From the NCBI RefSeq assembly GCF_006149005.1, contig NZ_VBSL01000008.1, forward strand, positions 1-64,000: 64,000 bases of DNA, in the 5' to 3' direction. The notes beneath the pieces were generated by a model that made no database searches, was not told where the DNA came from, and saw only the letters and a program-made list of their open reading frames with translations. The position numbers and the translations under genes are program-made. Origin of the DNA: Larkinella sp. C7 (lineage in GTDB: Bacteria; Bacteroidota; Bacteroidia; Cytophagales; Spirosomataceae). This document shows positions 25,497 to 34,001 of this stretch, piece after piece (positions within the stretch are counted from its first letter, which is position 1; the number at the start of each line of letters is the position of its first letter).

Positions 25497-26534
25497 ATGC
25501 GCACGTACCTAATCGCAGCCTGGCTACTGACCTTCTGGCTGACGCTGGTCAGCTGGCAATCGGCTACGGTTCCTGAAAAACTATCGGACTACGGTTTTTT
25601 TACCGGTGATCTTGCCCACCAGCGACCAGCCGCCGGGGTGGTTCCCTACACGTTGAACACGCCTTTGTTTTCGGATTACGCCGAGAAACTCCGGTTCATC
25701 CAACTCCCCCCGGGTCAGTCGGTGACGTACACTGATACAGCGGTGCTCCATTTTCCGGTCGGCACCACGCTGATCAAAACCTTTTACTACCCGCATGATT
25801 TCCGCGATCCGGCCAAAGGGCGTCGGTTGCTGGAAACGCGGTTGCTGGTTCACCAGCCGGGCGGTTGGAAAGCGCTGGTGTATGTGTGGAACCCCGAGCA
25901 GACCGACGCCGTGCTGGAAGTGGCCGGCGATACCAAAACCGTTCAGTACGTGGATGCACAGGGGACCGCCCGTCAGCACGCGTACGGGATTCCCAACCTG
26001 AACCAGTGCAAAGGATGCCACAACCGCCAGGAAGTCCTGACTCCCATCGGTCCGTCGGTGCGGCAACTCAACGGTGATCTGGCCTATGCAGGGACAGGAA
26101 AAGGCGATAACCAACTGCTGCACTGGCACCGCACCGGGATGCTAACGGGCATGCCCCCACTGGCCGACTGCCCCAAAACGCCCGTGTGGAACCAGCCGGA
26201 AACCGGTTCGCTCAACGACCGGGCGCGGGCCTGGCTCGACATCAACTGCGCCCACTGCCATAACCCTCAGGGGCCAGCCATGACGTCGGGACTAAACCTG
26301 AGCGTTGGAGAAACGAACCCCACGGCGTTGGGAATTTTGAAAACGCCGGTTGCCGCAGGGCGCGGGTCGGGTGGTCACGCCTTCGATATCGTACCGGGCA
26401 AACCCGAGGCATCGATTCTGATCTACCGCCTGTATTCGACGGACCCCGGTGATCGGATGCCCGAACTGGGTCGAAAAACGGTGCATACCGAAAGTCTGGA
26501 ACTGCTTCGGGCCTGGATCAAGGCAATGAAGTGA
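25497..26534 (+). CDS. Diheme c-type cytochrome (SO2930/TIGR03806 family)
   Basis: A 345-residue exported protein with an N-terminal hydrophobic signal and two heme c sites, 'CKGCH' (171-175) and 'CAHCH' (251-255). The N-terminal half ('SDYGFFTGDLAHQRPAAGVV', 'YTLNTPLFSDYAEKLRFIQL') is typical of the SO2930/HNE_0200-like family. The C-terminal 'PGKPEASILIYRLYSTDPGD' with 'RMPELG' is a cytochrome region offering a possible Met ligand. Translationally close to the beta-helix gene (3-bp gap), so the two form an operon. It converges with the PQQ dehydrogenase, which also carries heme, suggesting one periplasmic electron route. Confidence 0.88.
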   Translation: MRTYLIAAWLLTFWLTLVSWQSATVPEKLSDYGFFTGDLAHQRPAAGVVPYTLNTPLFSDYAEKLRFIQLPPGQSVTYTDTAVLHFPVGTTLIKTFYYPHDFRDPAKGRRLLETRLLVHQPGGWKALVYVWNPEQTDAVLEVAGDTKTVQYVDAQGTARQHAYGIPNLNQCKGCHNRQEVLTPIGPSVRQLNGDLAYAGTGKGDNQLLHWHRTGMLTGMPPLADCPKTPVWNQPETGSLNDRARAWLDINCAHCHNPQGPAMTSGLNLSVGETNPTALGILKTPVAAGRGSGGHAFDIVPGKPEASILIYRLYSTDPGDRMPELGRKTVHTESLELLRAWIKAMK

Positions 26535-26589
26535 CCAGTATAACTTTCTCATCAAACGCCAGACAACTGCTGACTGACGAAGTCGTTGT

Positions 26590-28695
26590 TTACGGCAACG
26601 CAAACGCCACGTACCGATCCCCCGATTTCGTTTTGAGTTTGCCACCCCCGCAGGCAATCACCACGTATTGCTTGCCATGAACGGCGTAGGTACTCGGCGA
26701 GGCATACCCGGCAGCGGGCAGTTTGGCGCGCCAGAGTTCTCGTCCCGTTTTTCGGTCGAAAGCCCGAATCAGTTCGTCACGGGAAGAAGCGATGAAGAGC
26801 AAACCGCCCGCCGTAACCGCCGGAGCACCGTAGTTGTCGGTGCCCGTCGGGGGAATGCCCTTGGCCACCAGTTCGGGGTACTCGCCCAGCGGCACCTGCC
26901 ACTGGTGTTCGCCCGTATTCAGGTCGATCGCCGTCAGCGTGCCCCAGGGTGGGCGGCTCACGGGATACCCGGCCCGGTCGTACCAGCGGGTAAACCCGGT
27001 GTGGTGGTAGGGCGCGGTGTTCAGGCCCGCGGTGCTGGCGACGGACGTTGTTTTGCCGAACAGAAAATCCACGATGGCCTTGCGCTCAACTTCCTTCAGG
27101 TGGGTGAAGGCCGGCATCATGCCCTGGCCTTTGGCCAGAACCTGGGCCACGGACGTCTCGTTGCGTTTTTGGGAAATGCTTGTCAGGGCCGGATAGGTAC
27201 CGTCGTGACTGCCTTCGCGGTTGGGGCCGTGGCAGGCGGCACAGTGGGTTTGGTAGAGTTGGCTACCCGTGCGATTTACGGTTCCGGCTGACACCGAACC
27301 GGTTTTGGTCGGAACCAGCGCCATGGTGACCGGAATTTGCTTGGCGGGAACGTACATGATACCGGCTTCGTCCACCGCGGCCCCGCCCCACTGCGCGCCA
27401 CCGTCGGTGCCGGGGAAAAACACGGTCCGGTTGGGACTCAGGGGCAGAGGAATGAACTCCTTCCCCGATTGCCACCGCCGGAGCTGGGCCAGCACCGTGT
27501 CGCGGTCGGTTACAAAATCATTAATGTCGCTTTCCGCAAACGATTGCCGGGTAAAAGGCGCGGGTTTGAGGGGAATCGGCTGGGTGGGCCAGGCTTTTTC
27601 CCCCGGAACGGTGGAAGCAGGCATGGGTCGTTCCTCAATCGGAAACAGCGGCTTTCCCGTGACCCGGTCGAAGACAAACAGAAAACCTTGTTTGGATAAA
27701 ACCGAAACGGCATCCACCTTTTTCCCGCCATGAACGACGGTGAATAGATTGGGGGGAGCCGGAATATCACGATCCCAGATGTCGTGGTGGATCGTCTGAA
27801 AATGCCAGCGTCGCTTGCCCGTGGCCGCGTCGAGGGCAATAAGGCTGTTGCCAAACAGGTTCTGGCCGGGCCGGGTACTGCCGTATAAATCGAAGGCGGC
27901 CGTCCCCGTGGGCACGTACACGATGCCGCGCTGCCGATCGATGGCCATGCCCATCCAGTTGTTGGCGCCACCGAAGTTGCGGTAGCCGTCTTTCGGCCAG
28001 GTGTCGGCCCCGTACTCGCCGGGGTGTGGAATGGTGTGGAACGTCCAGACGAGCCGTCCCGTACGCAGGTCGTAGGCGCGCACGTCGCCGGGTAGGGCCG
28101 GCGCGATCTCCGACACCCGGTGTCCCATGATGAGCAGATTTTTATAGATCACGCCCGGCGTGTTGCTCACCACGTACTCGTCGGCGCCGGGGCGGGCAAG
28201 CCCTTCTTTCAAGCTGATTTTTCCGCCTTTCCCAAAACTGGCCACCGGTTTTCCCGTTCGGGCGTCGAGGGCGTAGAGCAACGAGCCGTAGGCGAAGAAA
28301 ATCCGGGCCTCCCGCCCATCGGTCCAGTAGGTCACTCCCCGGCTATTCATGGCGAAAGTATCGTCGGTGAAGGCGGTTTTCCAAATCTCCCTACCCGTGG
28401 CAGCATCGAGCGCAAAAGCCTGCGACCCGGCCGAAACCCCGTACAGCACACCGCCGACGATGAGCGGATTGCACTGAATCTGGGTGTTGTTTTTGAGCGT
28501 ATCGACTCCGCCCGACGCATACGACCAGGCGACCTTCAAGCCCCCGACGTTGCCGGGATGTAGCTGTGTGAGGGGCGAAAAATGGTTACGATCGGGCCCA
28601 CCGTTGTATTCGGGCCAGTCGGTGGTGCCGGATTTTTCGGTCAGGCTGAGCAGACCGACCATCAGGAGTAAGGCGGGGTAGGTGAAACGTTTCAT
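26590..28695 (-). CDS. PQQ-dependent dehydrogenase with internal cytochrome c domain
   Basis: A 701-residue periplasmic quinoprotein from MKRFTYPAL (28695), with signal peptide. It has an eight-bladed propeller with glucose/alcohol-dehydrogenase-like blades ('WPEYNGGPDRNHFSPL', 'FALDAATGREIWKTAF', 'LLYALDARTGKPVASF', 'LIALDAATGKRRWHFQ'). A cytochrome c domain is inserted near residue 475-555 with 'CAACH' (485-489) and distal Met in 'GQGMMPAF'. The propeller closes with 'LFIASSRDELIRAFDRKTG'. Electrons would pass from PQQH2 to the built-in heme and then to another carrier. The substrate is an unidentified sugar or alcohol. No PQQ biosynthesis genes are in the window. Confidence 0.9.
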   Translation of the reverse strand: MKRFTYPALLLMVGLLSLTEKSGTTDWPEYNGGPDRNHFSPLTQLHPGNVGGLKVAWSYASGGVDTLKNNTQIQCNPLIVGGVLYGVSAGSQAFALDAATGREIWKTAFTDDTFAMNSRGVTYWTDGREARIFFAYGSLLYALDARTGKPVASFGKGGKISLKEGLARPGADEYVVSNTPGVIYKNLLIMGHRVSEIAPALPGDVRAYDLRTGRLVWTFHTIPHPGEYGADTWPKDGYRNFGGANNWMGMAIDRQRGIVYVPTGTAAFDLYGSTRPGQNLFGNSLIALDAATGKRRWHFQTIHHDIWDRDIPAPPNLFTVVHGGKKVDAVSVLSKQGFLFVFDRVTGKPLFPIEERPMPASTVPGEKAWPTQPIPLKPAPFTRQSFAESDINDFVTDRDTVLAQLRRWQSGKEFIPLPLSPNRTVFFPGTDGGAQWGGAAVDEAGIMYVPAKQIPVTMALVPTKTGSVSAGTVNRTGSQLYQTHCAACHGPNREGSHDGTYPALTSISQKRNETSVAQVLAKGQGMMPAFTHLKEVERKAIVDFLFGKTTSVASTAGLNTAPYHHTGFTRWYDRAGYPVSRPPWGTLTAIDLNTGEHQWQVPLGEYPELVAKGIPPTGTDNYGAPAVTAGGLLFIASSRDELIRAFDRKTGRELWRAKLPAAGYASPSTYAVHGKQYVVIACGGGKLKTKSGDRYVAFALP

Positions 28696-29133
28696 GGGTA
28701 GGGTTGAAGGAAGAACAAATAAACACAAAAGGACCGAAAGTTGCGGTCACCTTCCGGCTTATGTGGCTCAGGATCACCAAAATTCTGTCGGCGGTGTTTT
28801 TCCACGATCTGCCCTGCGTATTTCAAGACTGGCCGTACAAGGCCCAGTCCAAACGGGGCTCAAATCACAAATCAAAGTAATATTAAAATTTTCTCAATGA
28901 GGACGTGAGACATTTGTGATTGGAAAATTGAGAAAGGAAATTCTTGCATTCAAGACCTGACCACTTTCTGAGCCTGAATCATCGAAACAAAAAAAGTGGC
29001 TTATTCTGGCCCAGAATATCGGCAAAAAAATGACAGATAGTCGCAAACTGCCCTTCCTTTTGACGCAATTGCACCGGGCGCCAGAAACGGGGCTGGTTTA
29101 ACTTTGCTCGACACTATTGGATAGCAAACAACC
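28696..29133. other. 440-bp gap, nothing coding identified
   Basis: No credible gene was seen. TAACTTTG at 29099-29106 matches the Bacteroidota -7 consensus (TAnnTTTG) 28 bp before the hydrolase start, but no -33 TTG lies at the usual 19-21 bp spacing. Confidence 0.4.
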
Positions 29134-29688
29134 ATGAGCAGGACCAACAAGAATTTGCTGTTTATCCAGGGAGGAGGAAGTACAGAAGACTACGAGGCTG
29201 ATAAAAAACTTGTTGATTCGTTACAGACCATCTTAGGAGAAACTTACACCGTGCATTATCCTCGCCTACCCAGCGAGTCCACTCCGGATTTAGGGAGAAT
29301 CAAGCAGATTGGCGACCAAATCTTGCAGATTGAGGGAGACCTTATTTTGTTAGGACACTCGTTAGGCGCTTCCATGCTGTTGAAATACCTTTCCGAAAAC
29401 GAAATCAGGAAAAAGGCTATAGGCGTTTTTCTCATCGCTACACCATTTTGGAGCGGTGATGAAGAGTGGAAAGACGGTTTTAAGCTGCCAGAAAACTTTG
29501 CAGATCGGTTGTCGAAGGACGTTCCTCTTTTTCTCTATCACTGCCAGGATGATGAGGAGGTGCCGTTCGCACACTTTGCTATATATCGAAAAAAGCTTCC
29601 CCGGGCGATTTTCCGCGAACTAGCCAGCGGGGGTCACCAACTGAATAATGATCTCACGGTGGTTGCGAATGATATTTTATCCTTATAA
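29134..29688 (+). CDS. Alpha/beta hydrolase, RBBP9/YdeN-like
   Basis: A 184-residue cytoplasmic serine hydrolase. The nucleophile elbow is 'GHSLG' with Ser 76; the acid is probably in 'YHCQDDEEVPF' and the His in 'SGGHQLNND'. Size and the N-terminal 'LLFIQGGGSTEDYEADKKL' fit the small RBBP9/YdeN group. The substrate is unknown. Monocistronic, followed by an unusual nested inverted repeat. Confidence 0.85.
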   Translation: MSRTNKNLLFIQGGGSTEDYEADKKLVDSLQTILGETYTVHYPRLPSESTPDLGRIKQIGDQILQIEGDLILLGHSLGASMLLKYLSENEIRKKAIGVFLIATPFWSGDEEWKDGFKLPENFADRLSKDVPLFLYHCQDDEEVPFAHFAIYRKKLPRAIFRELASGGHQLNNDLTVVANDILSL

Positions 29689-29690
29689 GA

Positions 29691-29753
29691 ATCAACGTAT
29701 GGTTGCTGGAGTACCTGGGCTCGAACCAGGCGGACAACTTTTGACACGTTGAT
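29691..29753 (-). other. Nested inverted repeat containing a tRNA T-arm-like hairpin
   Basis: On the minus strand the order is ATCAACGT, then GTTG, then CCTGG-TTCGAGC-CCAGG, then CAAC, then ACGTTGAT. The inner hairpin has a 5-bp stem and the 7-base TTCGAGC loop of a tRNA T-arm, and GTTG/CAAC and the 8-bp outer arms can close around it. No D-arm, anticodon arm or 7-bp acceptor stem is present, so it is not an intact tRNA. It could be an integration scar at a tRNA 3' end or a structured terminator. Confidence 0.4.
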
Positions 29754-29854
29754 CCCTTATAAACGGTGGGCGTTGCACCTGTTTTGGCAGCGATCGGCCG
29801 AATCCTAGTTGATGTCAGCGCTTATTTTTGAATTACAGCCTAAAAGTCAATGCA

Positions 29855-30418
29855 ATGAACACTACGATGAGAACGGTAACATTCGGAATGAATATCAGCC
29901 TCGATGGCTATTGTGACCACACTATTTTCAAGCCCAGTGAAGAGGTGCATGATTATTTCACCAGCATCCTGGCCGAAGTTGATCTGCTCTTTTTCGGACG
30001 GATCATGTATCAACTCATGTTTCCCTATTGGAGCGATGTGGCCAAAAACCAATCCGGCACAGCCGATGAAAATAGATTTTCCCAAAGACTGACAGCGATC
30101 GATAAAGTGGTTATTTCACGATCACTCGACAAGGTGGAGGATCATGCGCGACTTGTTCGTAGCAACCCCGTCGCAGAACTCCGGAAACTGAAGCAGCAAC
30201 CGGGCAAAAAAATTTCAGTTGACAGTGTCAGCCTACTGCCGGAATTGATCGCAGCAGACCTGATCGATGAATTTCATTTGGTTGTCCATCCGGTGATGGT
30301 GGGCAAAGGCCGGCCATTGATTGAGGGCGGCAGTCTATTGGAAAAGCTTGATTTAAAGCTCGTGGATACGTTCGTTTTCAAATCCGGCAGTGTGGCGCTT
30401 CATTACTGGAAAAAGTAA
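29855..30418 (+). CDS. Dihydrofolate reductase family protein (RibD C-terminal-like)
   Basis: A 187-residue protein from MNTTMRTVTFG (29855); the frame opens at 29828 but lacks family sequence there. Family marks are 'MNISLDGYCDH', 'LLFFGRIMYQLMFPYW', 'KVVISRSLDKVEDHARLV', 'HLVVHPVMVGKGRPL' and the closing 'SVALHYWKK'. The usual NADPH loop (GS..L...L...LIDE) reads 'VSLLPELIAADLIDEFHL'. A cytoplasmic reductase of unknown substrate. A degraded relative follows directly (30460). Confidence 0.9.
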   Translation: MNTTMRTVTFGMNISLDGYCDHTIFKPSEEVHDYFTSILAEVDLLFFGRIMYQLMFPYWSDVAKNQSGTADENRFSQRLTAIDKVVISRSLDKVEDHARLVRSNPVAELRKLKQQPGKKISVDSVSLLPELIAADLIDEFHLVVHPVMVGKGRPLIEGGSLLEKLDLKLVDTFVFKSGSVALHYWKK

Positions 30419-30459
30419 CGCACGGGTTTAATCAGCAATGTATACTTTATACGACGCTG

Positions 30460-30624
30460 ATTAAAGACAATGTAGTGGAAGTAATGAACAAACTTAAACA
30501 GCAACCAGGCAAAGATCTGGTGATATTCGGAAGCCCCGTATCGGGTAGCCCGGATCAACAGTTGTTTGAGGACCATACTGCTAGCGCAAGCCGCATACGG
30601 CTACTGTGGCAAACAAGAATGTAA
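30460..30624 (+). pseudogene. Fragment of a second DHFR-family gene
   Basis: The frame reads 'IKDNVVEVMNKLKQQPGKDL' and then 'VIFGSPVSGSPDQQLF', matching the middle of a RibD/DHFR-type protein (compare 'VAELRKLKQQPGKKISVDS' in the preceding gene) and breaking off before the conserved C-terminal half. It has no start codon or complete fold. Confidence 0.65.
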
Positions 30625-30626
30625 GG

Positions 30627-31556
30627 TCATTTTTCGTAGAATTGCGATAGCTGGTCCAATCGCTGTTTCACAAGCGCGTTCTTCATGGGTTCGAATCGGG
30701 ACAGTTCAACGCCGTCTCTGGTAACGACCACATAAAACGGCTGATGCAACCGGGTGGTGAGGTGATAGATGGTTACCAGTTCAGCGATATCCTCAGACCA
30801 GGCCGCCATTGCATACAACGAGGCATAAGGCGTCTGCGCGAGCTTTCGGTAGACTTCCGGTGCCAGGCTGATCGGCACGGCTTTTCCGCTTCGGAAACGG
30901 GTCTGTTCCAGCAGCGAATCGATGTAGGGAGCGACGGGCACGTTCATCGTGCGCCAAATACCTTTGGTGAACGCTGTCGGTTCAACAACGGACTGTTTTT
31001 CGGCCGCCTGCGGGGTGACCCCCATCACCACGTCGACGATGTGGGTAGCCTCGTGCAGCAGCACGTAAATGATGGCATCCAGATTGCCGCCTTCGATGCG
31101 TAGTTTGTAGGCAGCCTCATCTGCCGGTTTGAAACAGGTATTTTCTTTCCACGATGCCCATTCTGAAATGGTCTCATCCAGTAAACCCGCCCGGAAGGTA
31201 ATGTTGAACAATTTCGGCACGCCAGCGGAATCAACCGGAGATGTCAATGCCGTGTTCGGCATGTTATCCATAAAGCTGATGCTGTGCAGATGCTGTTTCA
31301 AAATCCGCTGATGCAGCGGTGGCAACAGCGTGAACGCATTCTTCACCTTGTCTTTCTGGGCAGGCGTCAGGCCATGATCGACGGGCTTCATACCGGCCTC
31401 GCGAAACATCTTGAAAACACTTTCAGGTGCAATTCGTATTCGCTGAGACGGGTCATTTCTGTAGGTGACGTCCGACTTTTGCGCGTTGGTAAATGCGGAG
31501 CAAAACAGCATGACCAATGCCAACATTACCCATCTCAATCCCGATTTTTCGATCAT
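30627..31556 (-). CDS. Secreted protein with an HExxH zinc-protease-like motif
   Basis: About 309 residues from MIEKSGLRW (31556; a Met just before is equally possible), with a signal peptide ending near 'AFTNAQ'. The motif 'LLHEATHIVDVV' (HEATH at 168-172) is a gluzincin/zincin-type zinc site; E at 'SEDIAEL' about 100 residues later might be a third ligand. I do not recognise the wider family. Periplasmic or surface. The residues around (KPADEAAYKLRIEGGNLDAI) suggest a structured substrate cleft. It stands alone, ending 3 bp from the DHFR fragment on the opposite strand. Confidence 0.65.
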   Translation of the reverse strand: MIEKSGLRWVMLALVMLFCSAFTNAQKSDVTYRNDPSQRIRIAPESVFKMFREAGMKPVDHGLTPAQKDKVKNAFTLLPPLHQRILKQHLHSISFMDNMPNTALTSPVDSAGVPKLFNITFRAGLLDETISEWASWKENTCFKPADEAAYKLRIEGGNLDAIIYVLLHEATHIVDVVMGVTPQAAEKQSVVEPTAFTKGIWRTMNVPVAPYIDSLLEQTRFRSGKAVPISLAPEVYRKLAQTPYASLYAMAAWSEDIAELVTIYHLTTRLHQPFYVVVTRDGVELSRFEPMKNALVKQRLDQLSQFYEK

Positions 31557-31650
31557 CATTTGTAAGATACTTTTAAGGTTTCGCAGGAGGTTCCGGCACA
31601 AAAGTATGCGTTTTCTCGCAGCAACGCCGGCGAATGTACGGTTTGAACAC

Positions 31651-31974
31651 TCACCCCGTAATTCTCAACGAGCGGATGAATGGACCAGCAAGGTCAAGAT
31701 GATAGTGCAGCACGGCAGGACTTCCATCAAAGGTGCCCGTAACTTCTACGGTCAGATCGGCCACGGTACCGGTTTGATTGTAATCGAGCGGTTGTAACTG
31801 CATTTGATACTTCTGCGTTGCCTGCTGTATCCACTGTTTAATTTCGGTTCGGCCCGCATAAACCGATCCTTCATCGGAAACGGTGGCTTCTTCGGTAAAG
31901 TGCGCAGCGAATGCCGTGCTGTCCAAATCGTTTTGTGCCTTGATAAGGCTTTCAATAGTGCCTGGAAGTTTCAT
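31651..31974 (-). CDS. SnoaL-like / NTF2-fold protein
   Basis: A 107-residue cone-shaped NTF2-like protein: N-terminal helix 'TIESLIKAQNDLDSTAFAAH', 'FTEEATVSDEGSVYAGRTEI' with 'KQWIQQA', and two closing strands ('TGTVADLTVEVTGTF', 'LHYHLDLAGPFIRSLRI'). Such proteins are binding pockets or small isomerases; the substrate is unknown. It is 63 bp downstream of the SDR gene on the same strand and likely cotranscribed with it. Confidence 0.85.
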   Translation of the reverse strand: MKLPGTIESLIKAQNDLDSTAFAAHFTEEATVSDEGSVYAGRTEIKQWIQQATQKYQMQLQPLDYNQTGTVADLTVEVTGTFDGSPAVLHYHLDLAGPFIRSLRITG

Positions 31975-32037
31975 AAAATTTTAGGTTTGTGTTGATTAAA
32001 CGAGTTTCGTTTCAAGAACGGTTTGATAAAGGCCCGC

Positions 32038-32826
32038 CTATACCGTGGGTATGGTACCGCCGTCGATCACATAGTCGGTGCCGGTGAGGTAGGTTGCCCT
32101 GGGCGAAACCAGGAAGCCCACCAGCTCGGCAACTTCCTCGGGCCAGGCCGGACGGCCGAAGGGAATGCCGCCCAGTGCTTCCATGACCCCCTTAGCGGCC
32201 TGTTCAGCGGTGCCGCCCGAACTCTGGGCGATACGCTCCATCATCCTGCCGGATGCCGTGGTCATAATCCAGCCTGGCGATACGGTGAGCACCCGTACGC
32301 CTTTCGGTGAAACTTCATTGGAAAGGCTTTTGCTGTAATTCACCAGCGCTGCTTTTGCCGCAGCATAAGGAAGCGTGGAATCATACAGGGGCAATTTCGC
32401 CTGAATGGACGCGATGTGGATGATTACCCCTTCACCGCGCTTGATCATGCCGGGCAAAAATCCGCGGTCCAGTCGCACGGGCGCCAGGAAATTGGTCTGA
32501 ATAGATGACTCCCAATCCTGATCAGAAAGCACCGCAAAACCGCCACCCGGTGTTTCTGAGCCACCCATATTATTGACGAGGATATCCAGATGGCCGAATT
32601 GATCCCGTACTGCGTCAACGACTTTCTGCGTTCCTGCGGTCTTGCTCAGATCTGCCGCGATAAAAAAGGTGCCGTTGTTTTCAATTTCCGGCTTGTTTCT
32701 TGCCGTACTGATCACCGTTGCACCCGCTTTCATCAGGCGATCGGCAATCGCTTTCCCAGTGCCTTTGCTGCCGCCCGTTACCAGCGCAATTTTGCCCGCC
32801 AGTTCATTTTCAAAAGTAAAGTCCAT
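32038..32826 (-). CDS. Short-chain dehydrogenase/reductase
   Basis: A 262-residue classical SDR. Cofactor motif 'TGGSKGTG' (17-24), 'NNMGG' (85-89), catalytic S140 ('HIAS'), Y154 and K158 ('YAAAK'), and 'SPGWIMTTA'. The C-terminal 'FLVSPRATYLTGTDYVIDGG' is typical. A cytoplasmic NAD(P)-dependent oxidoreductase of unknown substrate. Divergent from an HxlR regulator with a 128-bp gap, a common arrangement in which the regulator controls the reductase. Confidence 0.93.
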   Translation of the reverse strand: MDFTFENELAGKIALVTGGSKGTGKAIADRLMKAGATVISTARNKPEIENNGTFFIAADLSKTAGTQKVVDAVRDQFGHLDILVNNMGGSETPGGGFAVLSDQDWESSIQTNFLAPVRLDRGFLPGMIKRGEGVIIHIASIQAKLPLYDSTLPYAAAKAALVNYSKSLSNEVSPKGVRVLTVSPGWIMTTASGRMMERIAQSSGGTAEQAAKGVMEALGGIPFGRPAWPEEVAELVGFLVSPRATYLTGTDYVIDGGTIPTV

Positions 32827-32954
32827 GGACCTGCTGATTTGTTTAGGGCAAATTTCGGGCGTAGGACACGGGCTGACAAGTACGGACTTACGATTCAGAT
32901 AGGGATAAATTTATCCCTATTGAACCGCCCAAAGCCTATGATTATCTTTGCAGA

Positions 32955-33395
32955 ATGTACGAAAGAAAGACATTGCCCGACCTGAACTGCGGGCTCGACC
33001 TGATCGGCGAAATACTTTACGGGAAATGGAAGATGCGACTGTTGTGGTTTATCAACGAAGGATTTCAACGCCCCAGCGAGTTGCAGCGAAAAATTCCGGG
33101 GGCGTCCCGGCGCGTGCTGAATGTGCAGTTGAAAGAACTGGAAAGTCACGAGCTGGTGGGAAAGGTGATTTATCCGGTTGTTCCCCCCAAAGTGGAATAT
33201 TATCTGACCGATTTTGGCCAATCCCTGATCCCGGTCATCGGTGCAATCGGGCAGTGGGGTGATGCGCATGACCAGCGTTTGCGGACGCTCATTCTGAAAG
33301 AAACCCCGCACACGGGTTCTACAAATGGGGAAAAGATCGTTGACCAGGACGGCCATTTCACAGACAATCCAGATAGAGCAACCACAGGCAGATAG
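32955..33395 (+). CDS. HxlR family transcriptional regulator
   Basis: A 146-residue winged-helix regulator: 'CGLDLIGEILYGKWKMRLLW' (with the Cys typical of HxlR-type redox or aldehyde sensing), 'RPSELQRKIPGASRRVLNVQ' and a wing 'VIYPVVPPKVEYYLTDFG'. It is probably a dimer that represses the divergent SDR-NTF2 genes. The C-terminal 30 residues are unstructured. Confidence 0.93.
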   Translation: MYERKTLPDLNCGLDLIGEILYGKWKMRLLWFINEGFQRPSELQRKIPGASRRVLNVQLKELESHELVGKVIYPVVPPKVEYYLTDFGQSLIPVIGAIGQWGDAHDQRLRTLILKETPHTGSTNGEKIVDQDGHFTDNPDRATTGR

Positions 33396-33397
33396 TC

Positions 33398-33545
33398 GTG
33401 ACGATCCATCAGGCCGATGGAAAACAGCCCCTAACGGTTAACCAGCGGGCCAAGGGCGGGCAAGTGGATGCTTCTGGGAAAATTCCGGTTTGAGAAAGGC
33501 TACAAAGGGCGATTTGCGGTTTGCCGGGGTAGACCGAATGAAAGA
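33398..33545 (+). pseudogene. Golvesin/xanthan-lyase-type C-terminal domain remnant
   Basis: Two overlapping frames read 'VTIHQADGKQPLTVNQRAKG' and then, after a frameshift, 'LLGKFRFEKGYKG'. This matches the C-terminal beta-sandwich of golvesin/xanthan-lyase-like domains, often found on FAD-dependent oxidoreductases of Bacteroidota. The remainder of the gene is missing. Confidence 0.5.
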
Positions 33546-33833
33546 TGAGAATGGAAAAAGTCATGTCATTAAGGTGAATGGGAATCCAGGCACAAAAATA
33601 ATCGCGATAACTGGGTACAACTATTTTACAGATTGAATTGGCTGTATAACCAGAAGAGTGTCAAAAATAGATCCAGTAATAGGCTAACTCAAAACACCGA
33701 TACTCACCAAGCACAAATTATAGACTTCCAATATATACAGGTGAAAGTAAACTTATTCACTTGCCAATAAATACCTGAAAATCAAAGGCTTTCGCTTATC
33801 CCAGTACGAGTACCCCAAAACCCTTCCTCAAAA
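33546..33833. other. AT-richer gap, nothing coding identified
   Basis: I see no gene, repeat or hairpin here that I can support. It may hold more decayed sequence continuous with the golvesin-like remnant. Confidence 0.4.
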
Positions 33834-33861
33834 CCAAAAAAAAGCCCGCAATCTGCGGGCT
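33834..33861 (-). terminator. Terminator of the ten-gene minus-strand cluster
   Basis: AGCCCGCA-ATC-TGCGGGCT (33843-33861), a perfect GC-rich 8-bp stem, followed on the minus strand by a long T-run (plus-strand A/C at 33834-33842). It lies 140 bp after the stop of the TIM-barrel gene and marks the end of the cluster that begins with SusC. Confidence 0.9.
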
Positions 33862-34001
33862 CTTGCCATTTCCTATTTCCAACGTTCTCACGGCCAGACA
33901 AACCGCCCGGTATTTTTCAGGGTACACCTCTGATTCTCTGGAATACACTTCTGCCAAGTTCCTTCGGTTGGTTTGCCGGACAGGCAGCAACGCCCCGGTC
34001 A

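Noticed and set aside
29691-29753. Complete tRNA gene
   Set aside because: Only a T-arm is recognisable; there is no D-arm, anticodon stem-loop or acceptor stem around it, so it is listed as a structured element.
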